From positions 41,574-105,573 of the forward strand of contig JAJKFJ010022654.1 of NCBI GenBank assembly GCA_027382625.1: DNA of 64,000 nucleotides, read 5' to 3'. Of the stretch, positions 39,188 through 51,941 are shown in pieces. Below the pieces are notes generated by a model, which was not told the origin of the DNA, made no database searches, and was given only the letters and a program-made list of their open reading frames with translations. Numbering within the stretch: position 1 is the first letter of the stretch; each line of letters starts with the position of its first letter. Source of the stretch: Tetmemena sp. SeJ-2015. Lineage: Eukaryota; Ciliophora; Spirotrichea; Sporadotrichida; Oxytrichidae. Position numbers and translations under genes: made by a program.

Positions 39188-42100
39188 ATGGGAGCTTCTC
39201 AAAATAAGTAAAATAAGGAGGTAAAACTTACTTAACAAGCTAGAGATGCCTCTTTATATCGTGCAAGCCAAGGTAAAATAAAGGATAAATAATTTTAATA
39301 TAAAGGAAGCGGAAAATAAAGGCAAGACCAGCCTTTTCAAAAGCAAAAAGACTTTCAAAATGAATCAGAATATGATGAGGAAGATGAGTATGATGAAGAA
39401 TAGGAAAAGCCACTTCACTTTGCTTCAGGATAGAGGAATAAGACGCAATAAAGCAACAGAGGAGGAAAATAAGAGTTTGATAATATCCAAAGTAACAAAA
39501 ATTAGAAGGGAGGAGGCGCTCATTTGACATAAGGAGGAATCTTAAGCAAAGGGAAGCAAAGTAATACCAAAACTCCCTCTACTACTCATACACATAAATC
39601 TCAATCTCAGGCTGCTCACAGCAGAAACCAGAGTTACTTTAAATATCCTCCAAAGATAGTTATCATTCCAAGGTTTGAACTCTGGCACATGGTTTTTGAT
39701 TACTTGAATATCAAAGGAGCTAGTGAAATGCGCAGGGGTTTCAAAATTTTTCTTCATTCAGTGCTCTAAAGGATTACTTGTATGATAAGTTTGGACACGC
39801 CGACGCGGCTGGTAGTGTAACTGTAGGTGGAGGTTAGCTTGGAGTTTAGACTCTGAGTTCAATCAGAGATATGGATTCTCAATTCCGAGATGATGAAATG
39901 GAAGAAAATGAAGGAGAGGAAGATGATGACCTCTACACTACTTACAGAACTACCAATCCTTCTCCCTCTGGCAGATAAAACTAGCAAGAAAAAAGACAAC
40001 CATCTCCAGATCGGAGTAACGCAGAGAGACAAAATCAATCAAACAAGCAACAGAAAAATTAGCAAACTTAGAATAATAGGACTAAGCAAGGCCAATAAAT
40101 TAATTCAAAGAACTCTATTAATCCATATTAGCAACTCTAATCTCCTGGCGATTCAAATTACTTGCAGAAGCCTTAAATGCTTAAGACTGTTAAATAAATT
40201 TTATTGAATCATATTTTTGAAATGTAACCTAGCAAAAGAGAGGAGTTTTGCAATCAAGATTAAATAGCATAACGGAGACATTTAATGAACAGTCTGATGC
40301 AGAGATGAGTAGCTTAGAAAAGAAGAGAAAGAACAGTCGAAGAGGGGGCAGTATAGGCTAAACTCATTTTTATATTCTTAGATGGAGAAGAGTAATAGAG
40401 GATCCTTTATGATGGGAGCTACTATCAAAGAAGAAGATGAGCTCAACTCAAATGCAGGTCACAGCACTTTCAAAGAAAATCCAAGAGACAAGCCTTAAGG
40501 GAGTAGCAGTGGAGATAGATAGCAATCCAATATGCTCAGAATTGACAGCAGCCGCAATCTATAAAACTTAACTAAGAAAAATACTATCACTTCAGGAGTG
40601 CTCACGATAATCCACTCTCTTCCTATACTTACAACTAAAACACTTAAAATCCAAGCACAATGAGGAACAGTGGGAATATTCCTCCTTAAAACTAACTTGT
40701 CAATCCATCCTAAATCTTGTAACGTTCGCAAACTAAAATACCAGTCAAGCATTAAGCTTAATCTAGTAATTAGATTGAAGGTATAACTGTTGGAGGTGGC
40801 CACTTATAGACGATTAGTGCAGGAGGTCAGGGTCTGTATCAGAGAACATAGACTATGTTTGATAGCAACCAGCCAAGTAAAATGATGCTAAAGGAAAGTT
40901 ATCATTATGATCAATCAATAAAAGTATAGATTTATTACATATGATGGTAGCGTGATGAACGGTCAGAGTGGATAAGATAAACCACCTGTGATCAGAATTT
41001 TTGAAGAGCAAGATATTAGCAGTGGGCTTATGACTCTCAGTAATGGATTGATTGGAACAGTAGGAGGATAAGGAGCTAAAATTGAGAGTAGGAAATACTC
41101 AGAAGGAAGTCCAATCAACTAACAAGATTAAATACTCAAAAACTAGCTCAATCAGATAAACTTGAATTTCATTCATTCTATTTAGTAGTTAAGGGTAAAA
41201 TTTTATATTAAAAAAATCCTCTCAAAGCTAATGAACTAGAAAAGCAAATCATTAAATCTAACTTGAAATAAGGTAAAATATTATAGAATGTCTTTAATCA
41301 GTTTAATATTAGACGATAAATAGTAAGCCTATCTTTAGTTCAAAGCAATTTACGAGAAGAGATGTAAGTTATTTGATTTAAAGTAAATTATAGTGAGAGA
41401 GCAGTAGGATCTATAAAAGGAGTTTTCAGTAATTCATGAGGAGACTGCTTCTAAGTATTCAGATAACACTTATGCCAATAATGGCATTAACTTAAATATG
41501 ACATTGATAGCTATAGTTATATTCTATTGAATTTAAATTGAGCAGACTCCAATACTTTCCCAGAAGCAATATGCCTAAAAAAATAAGGAATAAGTGAGAC
41601 TTAATCAGATGCTCATTATTGAGAAAAGCAGTTTGAATTCATCTACTTAATTTGACTATGCATCTGCAGGAGAGCAGACATCTTTTAATCCAGTTTCTGT
41701 TGGAGGGCCTGCTGATAATTAAAACAGCAGTAATATTTCTTAGCAAAATTCTCAAAGCTAAAAGACAGTAAATAATAAAGCAAACCAAAAAAGAAGAGCT
41801 TTTGCTAATGGTGGAGATGGTGGAAGCTTACTAGAGGTGCCAGATTCACCTGAGAGATAACTGAGCATGCTGATGGAGAAGAACAAGAATGTATTTAATT
41901 ATGACCAAATTCTTTACTTTATAAGTAAATAAGTTCCTGCTTTTTAATTCCTCCAGAATACTTATAAAACATCGAAGTTACTGAGATAGGGAACTAATAA
42001 TCCAAGATCTAAAGGAGAGAGACCTAAGTAGCATTTAGAAAAGGATCCTTACAGTGGAGCTTACAAGCCTTCTGAATTTGAAGAAGCCATCGAGTTGAGG

Positions 42101-45090
42101 GAAATAAATGACCATAGACAAGCTGGGATGAAACTGTAGTATTTCAAGAGAAGGGAATAGCAAATGTCTCTCCTTCGCTTAGAAATGAAAAATAAGGTAC
42201 TCAGAGAGGCAGAAGAAAGAAAAAAAGAGTAGACACTCAAGTATCTTATGATCGATAATTAAAAGATAATGTAATATAATTTAGAGAAAGAAAGAGGGCC
42301 AAAGCTACCAATCATAGCCAAACCAAAAGAATCCGATGCAAAGAGAATTCAGTTTGAAAACATGCAAGCCTAAGTAATGAAAAATATCTACTATGATCCT
42401 CAGTCTTACAAAAGTAAGATTCTCAAGCCTAAACATTTTAGACTTGTTAATGAAGCTCATATGTGAAGGATTCACTTATGAAGTGAGGCGGCTTTTGAGA
42501 GAAGCCCCTGACGAACCAGCATTTTTAGACAGCAGAGAGTTTTATTTTGGAATGTTCATGCATTCCCTTGAAAAGAGCAAGGAAAGTTAAATGATTTCTC
42601 CGATTGCTGTCGCAGTGAATGTTGGTGATTACGATTTGGTTGATGAGCTCCTGAATAGTAAGGTATTACATTGCTTATTAAGAGTATAGACTTGCAAAAT
42701 GTCAACATTTAGCTAAAGTTGAATGAATAAATGTATAAAGTCTATAATTTAAACATAGAGTTTGGACTAGAGACTAAAATGAAGGCTCAAACCATTTTGA
42801 AATAAAACTAAAATAACACCGTGAGGAAGAGATCCCCACTCTAATATGCCTGTAGTTTAGGTTTATACCAGATAGTTGAAAGACTCCTTTAAGCAGGAGC
42901 TAACCCTAATAATGTGCCTGAAGATGAGAAAATGAGCCTTATTGAGTATGGGCCGCACCCATTAGTTTATATGCATGAATCCTAAGCACTATAACTAAGA
43001 CTTCACTATAGATTTTTTATTTATGTGCCATTATAAATGATTGTACTATAGATGGCTTGACCTACAAAAGAAAATTCACTGCTTTGAGAGATGTTGATCA
43101 TGAACAGTGCATGAAGTTACTTCTCAAGTATAAAGCTGATCCAAACTCTAATCTTGGGAACAACAAAAAACGAAGACCAAAGCCAATTTTTCATGCAATT
43201 AAATAGTCAAAGATACTCAAATCATTCTTAGACATGAGCGATGATAAGATCGGAATAGTAAATTCAGTCAACTTTTATCAGGAAACAGCATACTATTATA
43301 TTATAACTTTCTAAACACCTTTGTGTGTTGTTGCAGGGGAACCTGGTGGTCAGGATTCAGATTTCAAGGCTTCTCTTCTTCTAAAAGCTGGGGCCTCTTC
43401 ATTCGCAAGTGAGTTAAATCCACTTCATATTGCAATAAAAAATAAGAACTACAAGGTTATGCGACTCCTCTATAAACAAGGAGACGCCAATCCATCAAGA
43501 AATCTCAACAACGAACTCACACCTGTATAAATTGTATCTCTATTGTATAAATAGCGGTAAGACACTAAGATGCAAACTTGTTCAAGGAACTACTAACTTG
43601 GAAAGAAAAAGAGATTGACTTTGAATTCTAAGATGAATAAGGAAGAAATATTTTGCATATGTAAGACTATTTTCATCTGAGAATAATATTTTAGAATAGC
43701 ACAGAATAAGTCAATAGACATTTTCAAGAGTTTAGTGAGTGAGACTAATAATGTTTACTTGAAAAAAATTGTGAAAGCCTTAAATGTTTCCACAGATCCA
43801 AATTAGCCCTATTTGACTCCTCTGTATTACTGCTTTCCCTGTATAGAGCTGGCTAGAATGTTTCAAAGATATGGGGCTGACTCATCTCTTCTTAGCTATT
43901 TACATTGCTTCTTCAGCTATTCAAAGCCTTAGACATGGTAATCTGAAGATCTTCATATATTTTGAATTTAAATGCTATCTCCTGAACCCTAAGAATCATC
44001 CTCGACTTTAATATCAACCAGCCTCACCCCTTGATTACTTGAGCTTTTTAGTAAAAGAGCTGAGACTTGACATTGACGAGACTGACGTAGATGGGAAGAG
44101 TGCATAATACATGCGTATGAAGATTACCGAAAGGATACTCTTGCTTACTTGATTTCTCAAGGGGCAGACTTGGAGCTGCAGTGCCTCGGCAATAGTGGAA
44201 AGACTATGCTTCTAGATGCATTTCACAAGGGATATGTTGACCTTGTAAAGTTTTTGCTTATTAAGATAAAGACTATTTTTATATTGATTTGCTTGAAAGA
44301 GGTGCAAGCATCGAAGCCAAAGATCTAAAGGGCAAAACTGCCAGTGACTACATCAAAACTGATTATGAGGGAAAGAGTGCTTAGATAAAGTAAGAACTCA
44401 CTTAACTTCTCTACAAGCAAACACTCTCTTTACCATTCAAAGCGAATCCTAGCAAGTCACTTGCTAATCATTAACTTATTTTATTTATTGATAAATCAGC
44501 CTAGTACAATTACTACAAGAGACACCAGTGTAAATAATAGCTATGCTGATTCAAATAAAGCCTTTTGGACAATTCAAGAATAAAGGCTGTCAAATTTTCC
44601 CCCGTAGTTCAAGAGAATAGTAATGTGAGAAGAGAAAGTCTGAATAGAAGTTACGGCGACTAAAATCACTCACAAAACAAGATGGCGTTTGACAGAAGTG
44701 ATAATAACTAAAATAACAGATCTTTGCTTTTGGCTAATATTTTGAGTAAAGGAAATTAGAGCATTCAAAGTCGCAATGGGCAGGTTATACTTCATGGTGT
44801 CAATTAACCTTCCTATGGGAACCATAACCAGCAGATCAGCTAAACTCAAAACTATGGAAATAATTTCCAAGATAGGTAGTTTCTCAAGCAGTAATCAAAG
44901 ATTTTAAATTAACAGAGAAGAAAACTCCAACTAGGATTCAAGATTGTAGCAGTATTATACAGCCGCAAATCCTTAGGGAATTATAAATTCTCAGTTCAAC
45001 TAGTTAATTCTAAATCAAAATTAAGGAAGAAGTGTTAGTACTGGAAGACCAAACATTAATAGATCCCACATCATCAACAGAATTTAATGA
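39188..45090 (+). CDS. N-myristoylated ankyrin-repeat protein with Gln-rich middle
   Basis: The ATG at 39188 gives MGASQNKQNKEVKL, again an N-myristoylation signal. A Gln/Lys-rich and acidic stretch follows, then a short ordered block (IIPRFELWHMVFDYLNIKGA near 39660-39715) that resembles an F-box-like helix pair, unproven. A long low-complexity Gln/Ser/Asn section (40000-42350) leads to ankyrin repeats (about 42780-44400): SPLQYACSLGLYQIVERLLQ, then QAGANPN; LNPLHIAIKNKNYKVMRLLY; and, later, a GADLE.. repeat with KGYVDLVKFLL. The Ser/Asn-rich tail ends at TGA 45088-45090 (RPNINRSHIINRI). An IES at 43283 was verified; others are evident from frame changes. The start resembles that of the upstream ankyrin-TOG gene, so the two may be related by duplication, but no TOG domain was found here. 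Function unknown; membrane-tethered scaffold is an inference. Confidence 0.75.
43283..43312. other. IES, 30 bp, pointer AAACA (second ankyrin gene)
   Basis: AAACA at 43283-43287 and 43313-43317. Excision gives NFYQETPLCVVAGEPGGQ, an ankyrin TPL junction. The insert is 30 bp, lacks TGA and stays in frame, so retention would not truncate the protein. Confidence 0.75.
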
Positions 45091-45327
45091 TCACTAGGAA
45101 GAAGGAGAGAACGAGATTTATAATTAAATCTTATACCTTGTCAAAATTTAATCAATAATCCAATATAATGGTCCTATTTATTTCAAATATCATTGCCTTT
45201 TATTTCAAAGATTTCTTCTTCACAAGCTGTAGAAAGCAAATATAGAATAAGGGATTGAACAAGAAAGTATAAAGATTATGAGTCTATAATATTAAATTTA
45301 AATTTCATAAGCCCTACTCCGAGTAAA

Positions 45328-45617
45328 ATGTCAGTGCAAACTACCGAGCAAAAGAAGGAAGAGTTCCGCAAGTATCTCGAAAAGGCTGGCGTTGTCGATC
45401 AGCTAACTAAAGTCCTAGTTGGACTTTATGAAGAGCCCGATAAGCCAAGCAACGCTATCGAGTTCATTAAGAAGTGCTTGGGTGCTCCCTCAGATCACTG
45501 ATGTTGATCAACTTAAAGCTGACAATGAGGAGTTGAGAAGACAAAAAGCTGCCTCTCGAGAAGCAAATCGATTCTCTCCAGAGAGAGCTTGAGCACGAAA
45601 GAGCCAAGCAGCAGTGA
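45328..45617 (+). CDS. MYCBP: MYCBP (AMY-1) / FAP174 homologue, frame broken by two small indels
   Basis: The ATG at 45328 gives a frame with the MYCBP signature: EEFRKYLEKAGVVDQLTKVL followed by VGLYEEPDKPSNAIEFIKKC, then the start of the coiled coil. MYCBP binds AKAPs and, as FAP174 in Chlamydomonas, sits in the axonemal central apparatus. The raw frame stops at TGA 45499-45501. Omitting one base in the CCC at about 45487-45489 gives ITDVDQLKADNEELRRQKAA. A further two-base change near 45553-45558 gives EKQIDSLQRELEHERAKQQ and TGA at 45615-45617. With both, length (about 95 residues) and the C-terminal coiled coil match the family. The indels sum to three bases. They are too short for an IES and may be assembly errors or true lesions. 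Family assignment is firm. Confidence 0.88.
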
Positions 45618-46043
45618 GCATTAATTCTATCCACTCCCAGTGAAGTATATAGTCAGTCTTTTTTCAATTATTTTCATAAAATGTTTGAAGTATGATAAGC
45701 TACTCCAAAATCATTTAAAGAAAGCACTAGAGCAAAGTAGATGATAACGTTCTGAGAGATTTCAGCATATACTTGAGATGTTTTCATTCTTTGTTCTTGC
45801 TTGAAGGGGCATGAGGCCAGGAGTTTATTAATCTATGTCTTCTTATATATTCATAACATTTCATCTCTTAAACATTCCTTTCTCAAATTTATAAGCAACT
45901 ATTTGTAACAGTTGCAAATCATGGTTAATTACTCTTTTACTGTTCATATTGAGATTATTCACTTCCATTATATCAGAATTTATTGTAATCACATCTCACA
46001 AATCTAAAAATACTTATCAAAGAAATTAAAATAGATTACTCCC
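45618..46043. other. Convergent intergenic region
   Basis: About 425 bases between convergent gene ends (MYCBP plus, Sfi1-like minus). No coding frame or repeat recognised; moderate AT-richness, consistent with two 3' ends and germline spacer. Confidence 0.5.
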
Positions 46044-49000
46044 TCAATTGTCAGATTTTTAACCTTAAGTTTGATAGTTGTTAAAAGATCTTCCATTGTG
46101 AGTGCCCTCATCTTCGCTTGAGTTTCTCAAAGAACCAACAGCTTCTATTTCGTCATCATCATCTTCAGCATCGTCCATGAAAAATTCCCCATCAATATTT
46201 CTCATCAAGCCCTCACTTTCCTAACTCGGTCTAAATAAATGTGAGTGATCTACTTATGCAATTAGATATCTGGAGTTTTCGTTTTGATTTCTGTAATCTA
46301 TTGATCCTAGAAGAAATTTATTTAATCTATAAGAAGTTACCATTATCTATCAAAGAGGATTAATTTTGCTAGTGTTTAGATGAATTACTTGGTTGATTAA
46401 CTTGAAGTGAAGGGTGTAAATTGTTGCCTTGAGCTAAGTGAAACTTTCTGAGCTGCAACTCTCTTATTTTGGCGAGCATTGCTTCCTTCTATTGGAGATG
46501 CTCTTGCATTCTCTTATTAAGCATTTGCTTGAGTTGTTCTTCTCTCATTTTTAACTCAGAGTTCTATAAGCATAGTTAGACTATATAATCTTCCCTACCT
46601 CCTATTCAAGCTGTAGAACTAATTAGTTTCCGAACTATTCGGGATCCGCAGCGTTAATAACAGTGCCTGTTTCCGAATACTTTGAAAACCTTCGATCTAA
46701 AAGTTTGGGGTTAAATATACATATATGACATACCTTTGGGAATATGTGAGTGCATCATAAAACTATTTCCAAATTATGAGCCAGGAGGTAGATCACTAAA
46801 AGTCTTATAGCTGCTCAACCTTCTCATCATTGTGTTGCTTAAAGTTAATTCATTCAATTAGATATAAAAATCTCATCATTTTAATAAAGCAGACTAGTTT
46901 GCATTATGATTTAGAGCAGACTAATTTTAAACAAATTGCCCTCCACTGATTTAAGATCCTGAGCCTAAGGTAACTCTTCTACCTGAAAGTGTGTTATTAT
47001 TTTGCTACTTTCCGTTGTTTGAAATTTCCATCACAGCATCAAATACAATTTTAAAACTTATTTTAATGGTTAAGGGGCTAGTTGATTCTGCTAGAAACCT
47101 TTAAATGAGCTTTATGAAAGTTGAGAGATGGATTCACTTTATTTCAGTGGCTTTATAGATGACAACTAATTTTAGAATAGATTAGCAGCTCCTTAGCTAA
47201 AAATTTAAAAGAGCTAAACTTATTTGATTGTTTGTGTTTAATAAGTTTAACAAAAGAATACTAAGACTAGCCATCAATTTTTAACATCTGCGTACTGTTG
47301 CTTCCGTTTATGCTCTAGCTAAGCGCTATCATTTCAGTTCCCTCATCATCTTGAATTTTTCTTTAAATGCTAGAAGCATTGTCCTCTGGATAGTTGTAAA
47401 TTCTTTTAATTTAGGTATTCACTCTTGGTCTCTAATTAAATTTCACCTGCAAATTTTCCAAAAGCTCATTGTTGCTTTATTAATCATCCCCTTCTTCTTA
47501 AATTTGAGCATCAATAATATCTAGATGCATTGGTCTGAGATTCTGCTGACTTGCGCTGCTTTGAATTTAATTTAGATCCTTGTTTTAGTTCCTACTCTTG
47601 GTGCTATTTTTGAGAACTTATTTTAATAATGGTAATAATTTAATTCACTCTATTTAAACTCTCAATTGATGCTTGTATTTAGGAAGCCTAAACTTATTTC
47701 ATTGAATTTCTCTGTGCTCCGAAAAACTTGATAGACGCATTTTTGCTGCTATTCGGAAAAGACCCCATGTCATTATTGCTCTGCAAACGCTAAATGAAAG
47801 AGCTCTGTTCTTCAGACTCCTCATCAATATTATGATTTTCTTATAAGGGATGATCGTCTTAAATCTCTATTCTAGATTCAGAGTCTTCTAATTTGCGCAC
47901 ACTATCACAAACTGATAAGAATAATTTATTCTATGTCTTTAATTATCTAGAATGTGCAGATCTCTAATAATTTTAGAAATTCTAAGCTTTCTATTCATTC
48001 CTTCTGTTGCTTTAGTAATTTTAGGAGGAGGTTCCACCTACAACTTTTGCAGATCTCCCAGTCATTCTCCTACTAGAGCTACCCCCAACACTGTTCATTC
48101 CATAATCAGAAGTTACTCTTTACACATAGTCAGATTCTCCTCCCCACTGGCTTCTATTAATCATCAACTCTGTATACTTCAGATTCTTGGTCAATATTTT
48201 GGCTGTACATATCCCAAACTTATGAGCGCCTTTCATTCTGCTGTTACGCCACTTGCATAGCCTTATTATTCATTAGTTGTTTACAAGTTTCACAAGGCTA
48301 ATTAACAACATGAGATTTGATTCTATGTTAAATCAGTTCATTTTCCTCATTCACTTGATTTATTTTCACTTCTAACTCTTTCTTCTCAAAATAAAATTAA
48401 AGTTTGAATATAATTACTTCTCATTATTTGAGATATCTATCTCCTATAGGTATTTAGTGATCCTGCCAAACTCCATCCTAACTCCAGTTTTGTTTGCCCA
48501 CCAGTTTATAAATCTCTTCTGCTGACCCTCAATCTGCTGAGTCTTTTCATACACATCAAGAAGTTTGCTGAGAATACTTCTCACCTTAATTTCTGATATA
48601 AGCTCTTGCTGTTTTAAAAGTTGCCGCTCTAAATCCTAGCCAACTTAGGCTTAAACCTAGATAATGCTCAGGTCTATCATCTCTGTTTAAGTAGATCCTT
48701 ACTGTGATGAATCTTCTCTCTTTATTTGCTCCGTCTATGCTATATACACCCATTTATGGAAGGCTGAATTTAGTTTCCTGGAATTTACATTCTTTACAGC
48801 TACTTGCAAAGTTCGCAAAATCTTTTGTTTATTGCTACTCCTAAAGCTCTCCCTCATATTATTCTCAGGACTCATCCTTTGGAATTAATATTTATGAAAA
48901 ATGAAATATTTCTGAATTTTTAAGCCAGAGAGTGAAGTATCGAGTTTAAAGATTTTTTCTTCTGTGAGAATAGTTTCCCTGTTGTTAGCTGGAGTTTCCA

Positions 49001-50912
49001 GAAGTGTGAGCATAATCCTTGCACCTGACTATGCTCCAAGGATCTTAAGCTTTTCTTTTACAAGGGGGTCTTCATGAGGAGGTCTTATATTTCTTCTCTT
49101 TGGGGTGAATACTTCAGACATTGAGAGCGCAGGTTCAAAGATTGATATGACTGTTCAAGTATTGCTTTTCGATTTGCCTAGATTAGAATCTGGATCTTCC
49201 AATCAGAAAAAGCTCTCGAAACAACTTGCTAAACTTAAATTGAAATAAGAATGCTATTAATTTAATTGATAGTGGGTTTGCTTGCCCTTATTTGAAAGTT
49301 TCTGCAAGACCTGAAAATTAAAGATAAAAATAATAAAAGCTCACCTTTAACCCTAAATACTGATTTTATTGTTTCAAAAATATTATATTCTTCTCTTTCT
49401 GTTCTTGCGCTTTAATAACTATTTCCTGCCAATATTTGTAGAGACTGAATAATCCATCATGCACTTATAATCTGCTTTTATTGTGTAGAGTATAAAACTA
49501 TAAAAATTAATGATGGTACTTAAATTACAATTTTGGTGATTCCAACTTATTTCTGCAATGTGGTTTTTCCTTTTAAGTGAGCGAAGATCAACTATACACA
49601 TTTAACTATTGAAAAGTGTCTTACCCATTTTTTAAAAGCAATACCAGTTACATTTTGGACACTTTTAAACACTCGATCGAGACTTTGCTAAGTTATCTAA
49701 CTTCTGTCTACTCTACCTTCCGAATCTTTTCTACTTGGAAACTTATTGCTGAATTCAGAAATGTAGTGAAAGATAATTTAATATCTATTTAATGAAATGT
49801 AATCTATGTTCTTTTAAATATCAGACTGGTGATCTCTTTTAATGAGAGCTCTACATATTTTGAATAGTGACCTTGCTTTCAGATCGTTTACGTTTCTTCT
49901 GTCAAATGTATCATAGATAGGACTGCTTATTGAAATGCTGGCTGTCATCACAATGGGTTATTTACTAGCTTGTGAGGGCTAATTAAGAAGAGCTGCTAAT
50001 GGATTAGAGCTTCTTGGAATAGTCTGATTTGGGAGAGGTATATGATGATTGGAGAGAGTTGGGATATGCGAAAAAGGATTTGCATGAATCTACTAAGTTG
50101 GATTATAAGCCAGCGACTTGGTTTGTTAGTGCAGAGATGAGGACTATATCACTTTTGTATTTAGCAAACTATTCTGAGGGTCCGAGATATTAATGTGAGT
50201 GCTTAAAGTGCTGCTTAAAAATAATAAACTGTTGGAGTTTTATCTTATCTAGTCACTCTTTTACTTCAAATGACCTAGGAATTGAGACCCATGTATTTTT
50301 TATACCATTCCTGCTTATGAGTTTTGATACTGTTCGATATCGAAACTGCCCACCACCTTGCTTTATCATTATATTAAATTATAAAAGAGAACGAAATTAT
50401 CTTCCAGCAGAAAACTAACTTTTAGAAGCTTAAATGATGGAGCCTTCATCTATCGATTAAGATGAAGGGGTAATTCTTTTCATGCTTCCTGGAGTAGGAG
50501 TAGCTTAACTTTATTTGCTTGAGTGAGTGCTAGATGGTAATCTCTGCTGCTCATTCTTACTTTTAGTGCTTATTTCTCCTGATTCTAACCTTTCAACAGG
50601 ACCTCTAATCAATCTAACGCTCTAGCTTCTTCTAGTCTTAAGAGACCCATCTTTTAAAGTTTAAAAATGCCAGTTTTAAAAGGACTGAAGTAGAGATTTT
50701 TTTGCCAAAATTCCTAAAGCCAAGAATGCCTATTTTATCTTCCTATATCTCAAATTTTCTAAAGATTGAGTCAACTCTTTCATGTGATTCCTCATTTTTA
50801 AAGACTACCATCTTCTAAATCTCTTTAACTTTTTCCTATCTACAAAACCCTTCGAGTTAACTACAGAAGCCAATTTATAAGCAGATTCTAGTTTTTAAAG
50901 GAAATCTTTCAT
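46044..50912 (-). CDS. Large coiled-coil protein with Sfi1-like FxxW repeats
   Basis: The ATG at 50912 gives MKDFLQKLESAYKLASVVNS, and the frame runs on the minus strand to TGA at 46044-46046. Several segments end in Phe-x-x-Trp after a hydrophobic helix: KLKRFRRWQSL (about 50840), KSLLQSFQNWHFQTL (about 50690), GIAFKKWVRHFSIV (about 49630), RKLNSAFHKWVYIA (about 48770) and QKRFINWW (about 48510). This matches the centrin-binding repeat of Sfi1 (LLx3FxxW) loosely, and I infer centrin binding and a basal-body or cortical-fibre location. Between them are Ser/Pro/Gln-rich linkers, including PSSTHSSKQSQATPTPGS near 50520. The C-terminus is acidic (MDDAEDDDDEIEAVGSLRNS). Repeats are more widely spaced than in yeast Sfi1. 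IES positions were not individually fixed. Divergent or convergent partners do not inform the role. Confidence 0.65.
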
Positions 50913-51941
50913 GTTTAATTTTGAATATTTTGTACCCTTGGAACTTTCAATTTATTAGTTTTTTTAGTTTGAATAGATATTTTCTTATTGAAAAGATATT
51001 TGTTTTATATCTAATTGAGCGCTAGTATCTTAATCTTTTTCCAAATTTTAGAACAGGTTGAACAGTTTCTAAAAATATTAATAATAAGATCAATTGATTA
51101 CCTTTGCATCTCTAAGCTATTTGTGAATTGATGAGATTTAATTTCTTATGATTTTCTTATCTTTGTTGTTGGGTTAGGGACCCTTAACTTCTAAAATAAA
51201 AAAATTAATTTACATTTCTGGAGAAGCTAAAGTACTCTCAATTTAGTCTATCATATATTTCAATTACTACATCAATTATTTACCAGAATTCTTACATTAA
51301 AAAGCCCTAAGTTTTAATAATCAGAACTTTTCTATAAATTCTACCAAGTATCTATAAATCTTCTTCTCAAAAAAATAATATCAAATTCATTAAATAATAG
51401 AAATAAAGTTAATTCTATTCTGTTTTTAAAGAAATTATAATTAAATAATTCACATTTTATTCTATCTGGAATAAGAAGATAAAATTTAAAAATATTTTTG
51501 CTATTAATTAGTCAAGATTTTAAGACCAATTTAGAAAAAAAGTTTATGCTTTGATGATATCCTAGTTTTAATTTAGTGAAATTTCATGTAAAATTATCGT
51601 AAAGACGTTTGTTCTAATTTAAATATAGACTATGACATTGTTTATGGAAGATTTGGGAATTACCAAAAATTCCCAAAAAATATCATCGAATTATTGAGTT
51701 TAACTTTGAAGCGCGCAGACTGGAAGAATTGAAGCTGCATTTTGTCTGAAGACTCTGTTTTATTTACTTTTTATTAAAAGGTTACATCATAATTTTATTT
51801 TAAAAGCAAGAGTCTTTCATTTAAAAATGATTTAGGTATTCATATATTGACACTTTTAAAAGTTGCTTTGAATTGAAAACTAATAGGATTAATAATTAAA
51901 ATTAAATATATCTTTTATATAATTTAAGAATAATTGCTAGA
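50913..51941. other. 1-kb AT-rich gene-free region
   Basis: Lies between the start of one minus-strand gene and the end of another. No frame with coding character, many A/T runs. Near 51174-51191 a GC-containing near-palindrome (GTTAGGGACCCTTAAC) stands out from the background. Probably germline-limited spacer between two somatic chromosomes. Confidence 0.5.

Noticed and set aside
39240..39530. 96-codon minus-strand ORF
   Set aside because: Shadow of the second ankyrin gene; the plus frame from the MGAS start is continuous.
47952..48260. 102-codon standard-code ORF on the plus strand
   Set aside because: Antisense to the FxxW-repeat gene, whose minus-strand frame has the better protein character (MNSVGGSSSRRMTGRSAKVV).
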